Shown: piece after piece, positions 1-8,163 of the stretch
Layout: each line of letters starts with the position of its first letter
Numbering within the stretch: the first letter of the stretch is position 1
Assembly: GCF_030272695.1 (NCBI RefSeq)
Contig: NZ_JARFYN010000057.1
Coordinates: 1-43,506, forward strand
Source of the DNA: Martinezella calliandrae
GTDB lineage: Bacteria > Pseudomonadota > Alphaproteobacteria > Rhizobiales > Rhizobiaceae
Direction: 5' to 3'
DNA: 43,506 nt
Made by a program: the position numbers and the translations under genes
The notes under the pieces: model-generated
Database searches by the model: none
What the model was told of the DNA's origin: nothing
What the model saw: only the letters and a program-made list of their open reading frames with translations

Positions 1-357
1 CGGGTGCTGCTGCATGAACGCGGGAAGCCGCGGAATGATTTCCCTGAGCGCGAAACTTATGGGCGTGCCGACGCGAAGCACCCCCCGCAGTTCTCCGGTG
101 CCGCGCGCCTCGTGGTCGGCTTCGTCGAGCGCGGCCAGGATTGTTTCCACACGCATTAAATAAGCTTCTCCAGCCTCCGTCAGCGTGACCGCACGGGTTG
201 TCCGGCTGAAGAGTGTCGCCCCGACATCGGCTTCCAACGCGGCGATGAGGCGTGAAGCCGAGGCCTGAGAGAGACCGAGCTCACGACCGGCGCTCGAAAA
301 GTTCCCCACGCGACCTGCGCGGGCAAACAGTTTAAGTGCTGTAAGTCGGTCGTTCAT
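1..357 (-). CDS. LysR family transcriptional regulator (3' part cut by window edge)
   Basis: Reading the minus strand from the ATG at 357 gives 119 codons without a stop, running off the left edge. Residues 1-60 form the winged helix-turn-helix typical of LysR proteins (LTALKLFARAGRVGNFSSAG, then LGLSQASASRLIAALE and LFSRTTRAVTLTEAGE). The start of the substrate-binding domain follows, including the RGVLRVGTPISFA stretch. LysR proteins are cytoplasmic tetrameric regulators, usually of a divergent neighbour and answering a small molecule. Here the divergent side (358-884) has no clear target gene, and the next gene is another regulator. The effector domain is missing from the window, so the ligand cannot be guessed. 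Confidence 0.93.
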   Translation of the reverse strand, partial: MNDRLTALKLFARAGRVGNFSSAGRELGLSQASASRLIAALEADVGATLFSRTTRAVTLTEAGEAYLMRVETILAALDEADHEARGTGELRGVLRVGTPISFALREIIPRLPAFMQQHP

Positions 358-884
358 CGCTTTTCCAATGTTACTCCTATTTCCCCGCGGGGACTCAGGA
401 CCAAAATGCCACCTCTCTTCTGCGAGGATAATACCCCCAGCATGAGACACCGCTTCTCATTTTTTGAGAGGACAAAGATCGCCGGCGCCCGGGCAACTTA
501 TCGATGGTAGAACCTGCAAGTTCTTCGACCCTTTTCAGGAAGTGGAGCAAGGCCGCATCCGCGGTCTCTTTGGCGCTCGCCATTGTCGTCGATCCGGTGA
601 ATGCTCCAATAGGCCTCGACGCCGTTAAAGAATCAACACGGTCCATTGGGATGCCATCTCTGGTGCCAACTTTGGCCCGGCGACTTTACGCCTACTCTCG
701 CTAACGGAGCCCGTTGTCCGATACCTGATGTCGCGGGAGCAGTTGAGTTGGCCATAGCTGCGCACCAATGACCGACATTCTCTTCACCATCAGCTCTCTC
801 GTTGGAACGGGTTGGGACAGACATAGGCGACGCGGTCTGAGCGACAGGACGCTCGACCAAGTCATGGCGCGATGATACCAAGGC
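358..884. other. Intergenic region between lysR and araC, no gene recognised
   Basis: About 530 bp separate two divergently transcribed regulator genes. Short open frames exist on both strands (for example 395-646 minus and 504-704 plus), but none has a convincing ribosome binding site or recognisable family. The region probably holds the promoters of both regulators. The shared promoter module described elsewhere in this window is not present. Confidence 0.5.
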
Positions 885-893
885 GTGTCAACG

Positions 894-1700
894 ATGTGTG
901 GCCAATCGACGTATATGACACGCCAATCGCAGATACCCCTGCCGTTCAGCATTCTCAGCAGGACATTTGCCCGGGGCGAGGCCGTCGCATGGCACGCGCA
1001 TGCAGAAGCGCAAGTGATCTTTGCTGCTTCGGGAACGATACAGGTCTACACCGAATCTGGACGGTGGTTTATCCCGCCCCAGCTTGCGCTCTGGATGCCA
1101 GCGCGCATATCCCATCGGGTCGATATGATTTCCGATACCGAATTGCGGATGATCTATTGGCACCCATCGGCCTTACGGAAGTGGGCGCCGGATAGGCCGC
1201 TCGATTACATATTCGCCCTCGCGGCCACACCGCTGCTACGGGAATTGATCCTTTCGGCCTTCAAGGACGATATATCGCCCGAAAAAGCCGAGCTTGCCGT
1301 GCGATTGATTCTTCACGAGCTTATCGAGACACCCGACATTCTGGTGTTCCTTCCGATGCCAACCAGCACGATCGGCAGACGCGTCGCTGATCTCGCTTTA
1401 GCGGATTCGCGGATGCATCTCGGCGTAAGTGACCTTGCCTGTCGCGCGGCAACATCGGTTCGCACGATCAGCCGTATGTTCCCGGCAGAAACGGGATTGA
1501 CCTTCAAGGCCTGGCGGCAAAGAGCAAGAATAGTCCTCGCAATCGATCGGCTTTCGGTGGGGCGTACAATCTCGCAGGTCGCGACAGACGTGGGCTTCGG
1601 TAGCACCGCGGCGTTCTCGTACGCGTTCCGGCAAGTAACGAAAATGACCCCGACCGCCTTTCTTCATCATCTCCCGGCTGCAGCTGTCCCGCCGACATGA
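894..1700 (+). CDS. AraC family transcriptional regulator, cupin N-domain
   Basis: About 268 residues. The N-terminal half is a cupin-type sensing domain (AVAWHAHAEAQVIFAASG followed by the PPQLALWMPARISHRV segment). The C-terminal ~100 residues contain two AraC helix-turn-helix motifs: LGVSDLACRAATSVRTISR then TISQVATDVGFGSTAAFSYAF and FRQVTKMTPTAF. This is the small AraC type with N-terminal AraC_binding and C-terminal HTH_18. The start is uncertain: an in-frame GTG at 885, ATG at 894 (AAGG about 12 nt upstream) or ATG at 915. It is a cytoplasmic DNA-binding protein. No obvious target lies next to it; the next gene is a kinase on the same strand 213 bp away. Confidence 0.92.
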   Translation: MCGQSTYMTRQSQIPLPFSILSRTFARGEAVAWHAHAEAQVIFAASGTIQVYTESGRWFIPPQLALWMPARISHRVDMISDTELRMIYWHPSALRKWAPDRPLDYIFALAATPLLRELILSAFKDDISPEKAELAVRLILHELIETPDILVFLPMPTSTIGRRVADLALADSRMHLGVSDLACRAATSVRTISRMFPAETGLTFKAWRQRARIVLAIDRLSVGRTISQVATDVGFGSTAAFSYAFRQVTKMTPTAFLHHLPAAAVPPT

Positions 1701-1913
1701 GAAAGCCCCAGCGCGGCTCTTGGTATTGCTCGTGACCACATCGCGCGCAGGCGGCGACCGGCGATAACGATCGTCTATCGACACTATGGCGAGAGGTGAT
1801 TTCCCTCGCCGGTGTTGCGAAGTCATTCTCCAAGCATTGTCGTACCAAACACTTTCGGCGCCACGATCAGCACGCGGGCGACCATGTCAGATTGAAAAGC
1901 CAGGAGGGTCGAT

Positions 1914-2783
1914 ATGCTAAGCAACGAGGACATTGAAGTCGTCACGCCTCGCGGCGGAGGCATCGGCGAGGCTACTCTATTCTGGGATCCGGCTGCCGTT
2001 CACTTGGGAGATGCCGGCCTGATGTGTCGCAACTTACCCCTGACCAGAGCCGCGCGTCCTACTCCGCTGACGCAAGATCAAGACAGCGTCATCATGGGCC
2101 AGGCCACCAAAGTGATCCTGCACGACATCACAAACCTGCTCGCCACCGTCGATTGCGGGCTGCGGCTCTTGGAGCGCCAGACGGAAGCCGAGGGAAGGAA
2201 ACTGATCGTCGGCCAAATGCGGCATGCGCTACAGCGCGCCGCAGTCTCAAGTCGCAAGCTCTTGGCTGGAAATTTTATTCGACAAAATCGACGGACGAAC
2301 ATCACGACCCGGCGCGACCTTGTCGCGGCAACGGAGGACTTACGCCACGCCATCGGTCCTGGCCGGTCGTTTCGCACCGAAATCGCCGGTGATCTCTCCG
2401 ATTTTGCCACCGATTCGGAGGACCTTTACTTCGCGCTTCTGAATTTGTGCCGCAATGCGAGCGCTGCGCTCCAAGACGGTGGCGAGGTCGTAATCTCCGC
2501 GAAAAATATGGTGCCGCGCCCGGGAGCATTGACCGGAGCGGGAGAAATCATCGTCGCGGACAACGGAGGCGACATGGCGGACGAAGTGCTTCGGCGAGCA
2601 TTCGACACCAATTTCACGACGAAGCCCGTTGGGCAAGGTTCGGGTCTCGGCCTCGGCCAGGTACGGCAATTTGTTCAGGGGAGCGGCGGCGCTATCGAGA
2701 TCGAGTCCGAGATCGGCATCGGAACAGCGGTGCGAATGATGCTGCCGCCCGTTTTGAGGCCGGAATCGACCAGGCCGCATTAA
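1914..2783 (+). CDS. Orphan cytosolic histidine kinase-like protein with altered G1 box
   Basis: 289 residues with no membrane segment. After an unassigned N-terminus of about 60 residues, an H-box-like region (ILHDITNLLATVDCGLRLLE, candidate His70) leads into a HATPase_c domain: N box FALLNLCRNASAAL, G1 region VADNGGDM, F box FDTNFTTK, G2 box GSGLGLGQV. The usual G1 is DxGxGM; here the second Gly is replaced (DNGGDM), which may weaken ATP handling. The gene at 9193 encodes a paralogue with an intact G1. No response regulator lies nearby, so the partner is unknown. A good ribosome site (AGGAGG before GTCGATATG) supports the start. Dps and a peroxiredoxin-like gene follow on the same strand, which suggests a stress-related role. 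Confidence 0.85.
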   Translation: MLSNEDIEVVTPRGGGIGEATLFWDPAAVHLGDAGLMCRNLPLTRAARPTPLTQDQDSVIMGQATKVILHDITNLLATVDCGLRLLERQTEAEGRKLIVGQMRHALQRAAVSSRKLLAGNFIRQNRRTNITTRRDLVAATEDLRHAIGPGRSFRTEIAGDLSDFATDSEDLYFALLNLCRNASAALQDGGEVVISAKNMVPRPGALTGAGEIIVADNGGDMADEVLRRAFDTNFTTKPVGQGSGLGLGQVRQFVQGSGGAIEIESEIGIGTAVRMMLPPVLRPESTRPH

Positions 2784-2890
2784 CGCGGGGGGCGCACCTC
2801 GCAAACCCGCAGACTCAATTTCACAAAACTGCTAGTTCGGAGCCATCCCACGGCGAACAGCAAGGCTGCAAACCCGAAGGAGGGATCAAA

Positions 2891-3406
2891 ATGAGTATAG
2901 AAGACGCAAGAAAGCGCCGCGAGGCGCCGCTCGACACGCCGAGCAATCTCGGCTCCAATGCCACCAAGGATATTTCAGCCGCCCTCACCGCACTTCTGGC
3001 GGATGTGTTCGCACTCTACATCAAGACCAAAAATTTCCATTGGCACATATCGGGCCCGCATTTCCGGGATTATCACCTCCTTCTCGACGAACAGGCCGCG
3101 CAGATCTTCGCGATGACGGACGAAATCGCGGAAAGAGGCCGCAAGATCGGCGGCACAACGATCCGCTCGATCGGCCACATCGCCAGGGTCAAGCATATCG
3201 AGGATAATGATGCCGATTTCGTCACACCCGAAGACATGCTGGCCGAACTGAAGGAAAACAATCTGGCGCTTACTCAACGCATGCGGCAGACGCACAATGT
3301 CTGCGACGAGCATGGCGATATCGCCACGGCCAGCCTGATCGAAAGCTGGATCGACGAGGCCGAACGTCGCACATGGTTCCTCTTCGAGGCGACCAGGAGA
3401 GTTTAA
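2891..3406 (+). CDS. dps: Dps family DNA-binding ferritin-like protein
   Basis: 171 residues. The ferritin-like four-helix bundle is recognisable from NFHWHISGPHFRDYHLLLDE and IFAMTDEIAERGRKIGG, which hold the intersubunit ferroxidase ligands of Dps (His of HWH, and Asp/Glu around DEIAER). Dps forms a dodecamer that oxidises iron with hydrogen peroxide and shields DNA during stress. The N-terminal ~25 residues, rich in Lys and Arg, may contact DNA. The ATG at 2891 follows GAAGGAGG with good spacing. It lies 107 bp after the kinase gene and 159 bp before the peroxiredoxin-like gene on the same strand. Confidence 0.95.
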   Translation: MSIEDARKRREAPLDTPSNLGSNATKDISAALTALLADVFALYIKTKNFHWHISGPHFRDYHLLLDEQAAQIFAMTDEIAERGRKIGGTTIRSIGHIARVKHIEDNDADFVTPEDMLAELKENNLALTQRMRQTHNVCDEHGDIATASLIESWIDEAERRTWFLFEATRRV

Positions 3407-3422
3407 CCCCCAGGCGCGTGCC

Positions 3423-3441
3423 CACCCGCGAGGCGCGGGTG
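3423..3441. terminator. Short GC-rich hairpin downstream of dps
   Basis: CACCCGCG and CGCGGGTG form a perfect 8-bp stem around an AGG loop, 16 nt after the dps stop codon. No T-run follows, so it would be an RNA 3'-end hairpin or attenuator rather than a textbook intrinsic terminator. Confidence 0.4.
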
Positions 3442-3565
3442 ATTGCATGCGCTCCCCGCAGCAATCCTCTCTCGAACTTCGGCATCGGACTCGTTCGGTT
3501 GGATGGGCTGGCGGTTACGGCTCGGGGGTTGAAGCGCGGGCTGTTCGGAATACAGGACACCGGAA

Positions 3566-4177
3566 ATGGACACAGACATCATAAATGCCCTGGCGCAGGC
3601 TGCGGAATACCTGAAGGCCACCGGCCAAACTGAAAAGGCATTAACCGCGGGGCGACGCGCGCCGGACTTCTGTTTCCCCGACCAGGATGGCGTAAAGACC
3701 TCCGCGGTATCGATGCTGCGGCGCGGTCCGCTCCTTCTGATCTTCTATAGCGGTGGTTGGTGTCCCAGTTGCGTCCTCGGTTTAAAGGCGCTGGAAGAGG
3801 TCCGTCCATCAATCGAGGCTCGTGGAGCTTCGCTGGTCGCGATTTCGCAGCAGACCGTTGAGGAGAATGCGAGAACCCGAAGGACTACGCAGGTATCGCT
3901 GCCGATCTTGTGCGACAAAGGCGGGAAGGTCGCGCGGCAGTTCGGCGTTCGTTGGCGCGTTCCCGAACTGCTTCAGACATTGCATTTGAAGAGCGGAATC
4001 GATTTGCCGAGCCTTCATGGCGAGGATAGTTGGACGCTTCCAATTCCGGCACGCTTCGTTGTCGATCAACGCGGTGTCATCGTCTACTCGGAAGTCGATC
4101 CGGATCAAACTCACCGCTCAAACCCATCGGACCTCCTGCCAGTGCTCGATCGGGTCTGGAGAGCGCCGGGCGCGTAG
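3566..4177 (+). CDS. AhpC/TSA peroxiredoxin-like protein
   Basis: 203 residues of thioredoxin fold. The family signature is RAPDFCFPDQDG, then a beta strand (LLLIFYSGGWCPSC) carrying a CxxC-type active site at the end of the first beta-alpha unit, and the FVVDQRGVIVYSEV hairpin near the C-terminus. This matches the PRX-like AhpC/TSA subgroup, in which the Cys of GWCP is the presumed peroxidatic residue. It is probably a cytoplasmic peroxide or disulfide reductase; no signal peptide is seen. The start follows ACAGGACACCGGAA. A second protein of the broad family (CPVC active site) is encoded at 26673. Confidence 0.88.
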   Translation: MDTDIINALAQAAEYLKATGQTEKALTAGRRAPDFCFPDQDGVKTSAVSMLRRGPLLLIFYSGGWCPSCVLGLKALEEVRPSIEARGASLVAISQQTVEENARTRRTTQVSLPILCDKGGKVARQFGVRWRVPELLQTLHLKSGIDLPSLHGEDSWTLPIPARFVVDQRGVIVYSEVDPDQTHRSNPSDLLPVLDRVWRAPGA

Positions 4178-4411
4178 TCACCGCGGTCGGCCACGGCACT
4201 ATTCACGCTCTTCACAAGATACCGCTAGGCGTGCTTGACGGAGGTGGACGCAAGATTGGGAGGCCCGAGGTTCGGCATCCTTGAGGTCGCTCAGTGGGGA
4301 GCGTCGTTCGGAAACGTTTCTCATCAGGCCAGTGCAGCTAGCGCATAAAAGGTAAGCGACGCGCTTGGTGCAGATCCACGTAGCGAGCAGAGGCCTGTCC
4401 GAGGTCCGGAC

Positions 4412-4446
4412 CGTCATCCCGCGCGCGTCCGTCGCGCGGGATGACG
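4412..4446. terminator. Perfect 14-bp inverted repeat after the molybdenum hydroxylase operon
   Basis: CGTCATCCCGCGCG and CGCGCGGGATGACG pair perfectly around a 7-nt loop, just 8 nt beyond the stop codon of the minus-strand gene ending at 4455. The position fits a transcription end or mRNA-stabilising hairpin for that operon. There is no T-run on either side, so it could also be a REP-like dispersed element. I see no second copy in this window. Confidence 0.5.
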
Positions 4447-4454
4447 CGCAAGGA

Positions 4455-6662
4455 TTATGACGACGACTTCAGCGAATCCCTATCGATCGGCAGGGTGCGC
4501 ACGCGCTTGCCAGTGGCGGCGAAGATCGCATTTATTACTGCAGCACTGACAATCGCGGTCGGAGCCTCACCAACGCCACCTGGAGGTTCTGCGTTCTTGA
4601 TCAGGTGAGTCTCCACCACCGGGACCTCATCGATGCGCATCGGCAGATAGCTGTCGAAATTGCTCTGCTCGACGCGTCCGTCCTTGAAGGTAATTGAGCC
4701 ATGGAGCGCAGCGGTCAGCCCGAAAACCGTTCCACCTTGAATCTGCGCTTCGATCGTATCGGGATTGACGTACATGCCGCAATCAATGGCACAGATGACC
4801 CGCTTGACGTTGACGGAGCCATCGGACGCCACTTCGACCTCGGCGACCTGCGACGTGTAACTGCCGTATGCGAATTGCACCGCAATCCCGCGGCCATGAC
4901 GCTCGGGAAGTGGTGATCCCCACCCGGCTTTTTCCGCGGCGAGCGACAGAACGGCAAGCGCACGCGGATTTTGCGCAAGCAATCCCTTGCGATAAGCAAC
5001 GGGATCCTGGTTCGCGGCATGGGCGAGCTCGTCTATGAAGCTTTCGACCACGAAAACATTGTGCGTCGGTCCGACGCCGCGCCACCACGACGTTCGGACG
5101 CCCGCGGGCTCGACCTGGACGTAGTCGACGTGGATGTTGGGCAATTCATAGGGCGGTTTGGCCGCCGCCTCTACGGCATCAGGATCCAATCCGTCCTTGA
5201 CGTAAGCGGGATAATAGCGAGCCATGACGGAGGAGCCGGCGATCCGATGCGTCCAGGCAACCGGCTTGCCGTGCGCATCAAGTCCGGCCGATAGCCGGTC
5301 GAGATAGTACGGCCGATACATATCGTGCTGAATGTCTTCTTCGCGGCTCCAGATCACCTTCACCGGACCATCGACGTGCCTGGCGATCTTGACGGCCAAC
5401 AATGTGCCATCGGGCTCCAGCCTTCGACCGAAGCCACCGCCAATCAGATGATTGTGAATTTTGATCGCATCCTTTGGCAGGCCGGTGAGGTCGGCTACCT
5501 GAGACTGCGTGATCGTAGGTGCCTGTGTCCCGACCCAGATGTCGCAACGTTCCTTCTGCAGATGAACAGTGCAGTTCATCGGCTCCATCGCCGCATGAGC
5601 CAGGAAAGGCACCTGATAGACCGCGTCAATCCGTTGTGCCGCCTCCGCAAGAGCCTTCGCCGCATCGCCATCGCTACGGGCAACCACGCCCGGATTTTTG
5701 GAGTCTTCCTCCAATTGCTTGACGATATTGGCGTTGCTGACCTTGGTGTTCGGCCCATCGTCCCAGGTGATGGCGGTGGCCTCAAGCCCCTTGTTGGCGG
5801 CACCCATGTGATCCGCGACCACGGCAACAGCTTCATCGATATTGACCACCTGCCGGACGCCCTTGACCGCGAGCGCGGCCTTCTCGTCCATCGTTTTCGC
5901 TTTGCCGCCGACCACCGGCGAAATAGCAACCGCCGCAACCTTCATGCCGGGCAGCCACGTATCGATGCCGTAGAGCGCCCGCCCATCGATCTTTATCGGG
6001 GAATCCACGCGCTTGGCGCGCGTGCCGATCAGGGTGAAATCCTTCGGTTCCTTCAATTTGACGGTTGCCGCGGGCGGCACGGGCAATTTCGCGGCGGCCA
6101 TCGCAAGTTCGCCGTAACTCAGATGCTTCGAGCCTAACGCATCGAACACGACGCCATCCATGGCGCGGCAAGTCGCCGGATCGACATTCCAGCGCTGTGC
6201 AGCCGCCGCAATCAACAGATTGCGGCCGACTGCCCCTGCCTGACGCAGCGGCGTCCAGAAGGCGCGGACCGAGGCGGAACCACCGGTATTTTGAATGCCT
6301 ATGATCGAATTGACGTAAAGCGCATGATTTGGCGGCGCATGCTGAACCTGGATCTGGTCAAGCTTCACCTCCAGTTCTTCAGCGAGTAGCATCGAGAGCG
6401 AGGTGTAAACCCCCTGCCCCATTTCGACCATTGGCATGACCAAGGTCACGGCGCCGGTCGGATTGATCCGTATAAATCCGTTCGGCGCGAAAGTACCCGT
6501 GACCTCGTTCTCGGCAATCTGCGAAGCAGACGCCGCGAAGACGGGCTCCGCGCTTACACCGGTCAGGGCAAAACCAAGCACCAACCCTGTGCCCTGAAGA
6601 AAGCCGCGCCGCGACACCGCTGTTTGGTCGACAATCTGCTCTTTCCGAACAAGCTCATCCAT
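4455..6662 (-). CDS. Molybdopterin-binding subunit of a xanthine dehydrogenase-family hydroxylase (IorB type)
   Basis: 735 residues from the ATG at 6662, chosen because it is 4 nt after the stop of the upstream Fe-S gene and is followed within 20 residues by a twin-arginine signal (SRRGFLQG, hydrophobic run, cleavage near VFAASA). The protein therefore carries its cofactor to the periplasm. The body matches the isoquinoline 1-oxidoreductase / aldehyde dehydrogenase large subunit: GGGFGRRLEPDG, RTSWWRGVGPTHN, and near the C-terminus the active-site region PPGGVGEAPTAIVSA, whose Glu is the expected base. It should hydroxylate an aldehyde or N-heterocycle using water, passing electrons to the 2Fe-2S subunit at 6667. 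The substrate is unknown, and no C-terminal cytochrome domain is present. Confidence 0.93.
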   Translation of the reverse strand: MDELVRKEQIVDQTAVSRRGFLQGTGLVLGFALTGVSAEPVFAASASQIAENEVTGTFAPNGFIRINPTGAVTLVMPMVEMGQGVYTSLSMLLAEELEVKLDQIQVQHAPPNHALYVNSIIGIQNTGGSASVRAFWTPLRQAGAVGRNLLIAAAAQRWNVDPATCRAMDGVVFDALGSKHLSYGELAMAAAKLPVPPAATVKLKEPKDFTLIGTRAKRVDSPIKIDGRALYGIDTWLPGMKVAAVAISPVVGGKAKTMDEKAALAVKGVRQVVNIDEAVAVVADHMGAANKGLEATAITWDDGPNTKVSNANIVKQLEEDSKNPGVVARSDGDAAKALAEAAQRIDAVYQVPFLAHAAMEPMNCTVHLQKERCDIWVGTQAPTITQSQVADLTGLPKDAIKIHNHLIGGGFGRRLEPDGTLLAVKIARHVDGPVKVIWSREEDIQHDMYRPYYLDRLSAGLDAHGKPVAWTHRIAGSSVMARYYPAYVKDGLDPDAVEAAAKPPYELPNIHVDYVQVEPAGVRTSWWRGVGPTHNVFVVESFIDELAHAANQDPVAYRKGLLAQNPRALAVLSLAAEKAGWGSPLPERHGRGIAVQFAYGSYTSQVAEVEVASDGSVNVKRVICAIDCGMYVNPDTIEAQIQGGTVFGLTAALHGSITFKDGRVEQSNFDSYLPMRIDEVPVVETHLIKNAEPPGGVGEAPTAIVSAAVINAIFAATGKRVRTLPIDRDSLKSSS

Positions 6663-6666
6663 TATG

Positions 6667-7122
6667 TCAAACTCCCGCAGCTTGCTTGATCGCAGCGCGG
6701 ATGCGCTGATAGGTGCCACATCGACAGACATTGCCGGACATGGCGGCATTGATGTCGTCATCCGTCGGCTTCGGCGTGTCCTTCAAAAGCCCCGCCGCCG
6801 ACATGATCTGGCCGGACTGGCAGTAGCCGCACTGCACCACCTCCACCTCCAGCCACGCTTTTTGCAGGGCCGCGCCCTGCGGCGTCTGGCCGATCGCTTC
6901 GATCGTGGTGATCGCGCTGTCGCCGACGCTGTCGACTGGCGTCTGGCACGAGCGCACCGGCTGACCGTCGAGATGAACGGTGCAGGCGCCACATAGCCCC
7001 CGGCCGCAGCCGAACTTGGTCCCCGTCATGCCAAGTGTGTCGCGCAGCGCCCACAGAAGCGGGATGTCGCCGTCGACGTCGACGTCATGGGGGGTGCCGT
7101 TGATCTTTAACGTGAAAGCCAT
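6667..7122 (-). CDS. (2Fe-2S)-binding subunit of the molybdenum hydroxylase (IorA type)
   Basis: 151 residues. The plant-type ferredoxin domain shows CGRGLCGACTVHLDG plus a further Cys (PVRSC), and the C-terminal helical domain shows QCGYCQSGQIM and NVCRCGTY, the second 2Fe-2S site. This is the small electron-transfer subunit partnering the gene 4 bp downstream. It lacks a signal peptide; in this family the small subunit is thought to be exported with the Tat-bearing large subunit. The upstream 180 bp hold a fragment of an alcohol dehydrogenase gene rather than an accessory gene. Confidence 0.93.
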   Translation of the reverse strand: MAFTLKINGTPHDVDVDGDIPLLWALRDTLGMTGTKFGCGRGLCGACTVHLDGQPVRSCQTPVDSVGDSAITTIEAIGQTPQGAALQKAWLEVEVVQCGYCQSGQIMSAAGLLKDTPKPTDDDINAAMSGNVCRCGTYQRIRAAIKQAAGV

Positions 7123-7196
7123 GCGTGCCTCTCGGTGGCTGGTGCTGATAGGACAATGGTCGGCCGGCTGCGTGGATCAATGGGAGAGCCTGCCGC

Positions 7197-7272
7197 TCAC
7201 GGACGAACGCGGACGATCGTCTTTCCCCCGCGTCGCTCCTTCGAGTTGAAGGCAGCGACGGCTCTTCCTGGT
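7197..7272 (-). pseudogene. 3'-terminal remnant of a zinc-type alcohol dehydrogenase gene
   Basis: Roughly 76 bp match the last ~24 codons of the intact NADP-dependent oxidoreductase at 24981-25898, with nearly 90% identity by eye, down to the same TGA stop (CGTCCGTGA). Relative to the intact copy one G/C is missing just after GAAGAG; with that base restored the fragment reads AVAAFNSKERRGGKTIVRVRP against AVAAFNPTERRSGKTIIRVRP. The similarity ends abruptly on both sides. The rest of the gene is absent, so this is a relic of a deleted or rearranged paralogue between the azoreductase and the Fe-S subunit gene. Confidence 0.8.
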
Positions 7273-7300
7273 TCATTCCTCTCGGATGCGGCAACGCCCT

Positions 7301-7930
7301 TCACTCGATCAGGCACGGAACCTCTCCTATGACCGTCAGGTCGATCGCCGAGAGCGCTTTCTCCCTCGCTAATACGGCCTGGTCCCGGTCTAGAAACGCG
7401 GTGGCCTGCACGGCGAAGAATTGCAGGGTTTTCAGCCCGATACTGCCCAGCAGCACCGACAGATACGGCGTGAGAAAATCTGGCTGGTTGGCTCGTTCGC
7501 CGCTAAAGACGCCACCGGAAGCGATGCCGATAAACACCGGACGGTCCGGCAGCATTCCCACCTTCCCGGCCGGCGTCGACCTGAAGGTGCGACCGGCGCG
7601 CACGATTTGGTCGATCCACGCCTTGAGGACTGAGGGAACGGTCAAGTTGTGCATGGGCGTTCCAATGACGACCACGTCGGCCGCCTCGACTTCATGAATA
7701 AGCGCTTCGGCGAGATCCAGAGCGCCCTTCAGCGGCGCCGCCAATGTGGCCGGTGACGACAGCGTGTTCGCGTAATCGGACCCGGCGTGCGGCACTGGAG
7801 AAGCGCCAAGGTCGCGCCGGCTGATGTTGGCATCGGGCGCAAGCTCAAGGAGCTTTTTGACAATCGCAGCCGAAAGCTGCCGGCTGTGCGATTCAAGACG
7901 CGGGCTGCAATCAATATGGAGGATGTTCAT
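7301..7930 (-). CDS. azoR: FMN-dependent NADH:quinone oxidoreductase / azoreductase
   Basis: 209 residues, the usual AzoR length. The flavodoxin-like fold is shown by ILHIDCSPRLESHSRQLS (phosphate loop of FMN), the IGTPMHNLTVPSVLKAWIDQ motif and the IVRAGRTF segment typical of AzoR. The enzyme performs two-electron reduction of quinones and azo compounds with NADH and protects against electrophilic quinones. Its ATG overlaps the stop of a 33-codon upstream ORF (ATGA), which suggests translational coupling. Its C-terminal end faces the dehydrogenase remnant at 7197. Confidence 0.93.
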   Translation of the reverse strand: MNILHIDCSPRLESHSRQLSAAIVKKLLELAPDANISRRDLGASPVPHAGSDYANTLSSPATLAAPLKGALDLAEALIHEVEAADVVVIGTPMHNLTVPSVLKAWIDQIVRAGRTFRSTPAGKVGMLPDRPVFIGIASGGVFSGERANQPDFLTPYLSVLLGSIGLKTLQFFAVQATAFLDRDQAVLAREKALSAIDLTVIGEVPCLIE

Positions 7931-8028
7931 GCGAACGACCTCAACGGCTTTACGGAGCGAATTGCGGACAGTGCCTTAACAGGTCCTTTGTCCCTTTCGC
8001 CCTCAGCCGTAACCACGATGACCGTCAT
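7927..8028 (-). CDS. 33-residue upstream ORF coupled to azoR
   Basis: From the ATG at 8028, preceded by a strong AAGGAG, the frame runs 33 codons and ends in a TGA that overlaps the azoR ATG as ATGA. The peptide starts MTVIVVTAEGER and has no recognised domain. The strong ribosome site and exact overlap make a translated leader likely, so that azoR translation would depend on passage through this ORF. Two short dyads lie 50-80 bp upstream on the gene strand (GGCATGACGTGCC and GGATTTCGATCC) and could be operators. The function of the peptide itself is unknown. Confidence 0.5.
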   Translation of the reverse strand: MTVIVVTAEGERDKGPVKALSAIRSVKPLRSFA

Positions 8029-8163
8029 GGGAAGTGTCTCCTTGATCATTTGTCTTTTTGGCGGAAACGTCACAGGGATCGAAATCCGTCCGGCACGTCA
8101 TGCCAGAGGCCGTGGCTAATCTTCGAATGCGAAGGGGAACAACGCATCGACGCCACGCCCCGC

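Noticed and set aside
2447..2890. Upstream extension of the dps frame into the kinase gene
   Set aside because: The frame is open, but the extension has no ribosome site and the ATG at 2891 has an excellent one at the normal Dps length.
2784..2890. General-stress (EcfG-type, GGAAC-N16/17-CGTT) promoter before dps
   Set aside because: I looked for this alphaproteobacterial stress promoter before dps and other stress genes and found no copy with both elements at the right spacing.
5325..6137. Long plus-strand open frame inside the Mo-hydroxylase gene
   Set aside because: It is antisense to a clear molybdopterin-binding subunit; the frame is a by-product of high GC codon use.
8053..8104. Possible module upstream of the azoR leader
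   Set aside because: GGCAT is present at 8100-8104, but the 17-bp and 18-bp spacings are not kept and no matching -35 or -10 is found. The dyads there are probably another operator.
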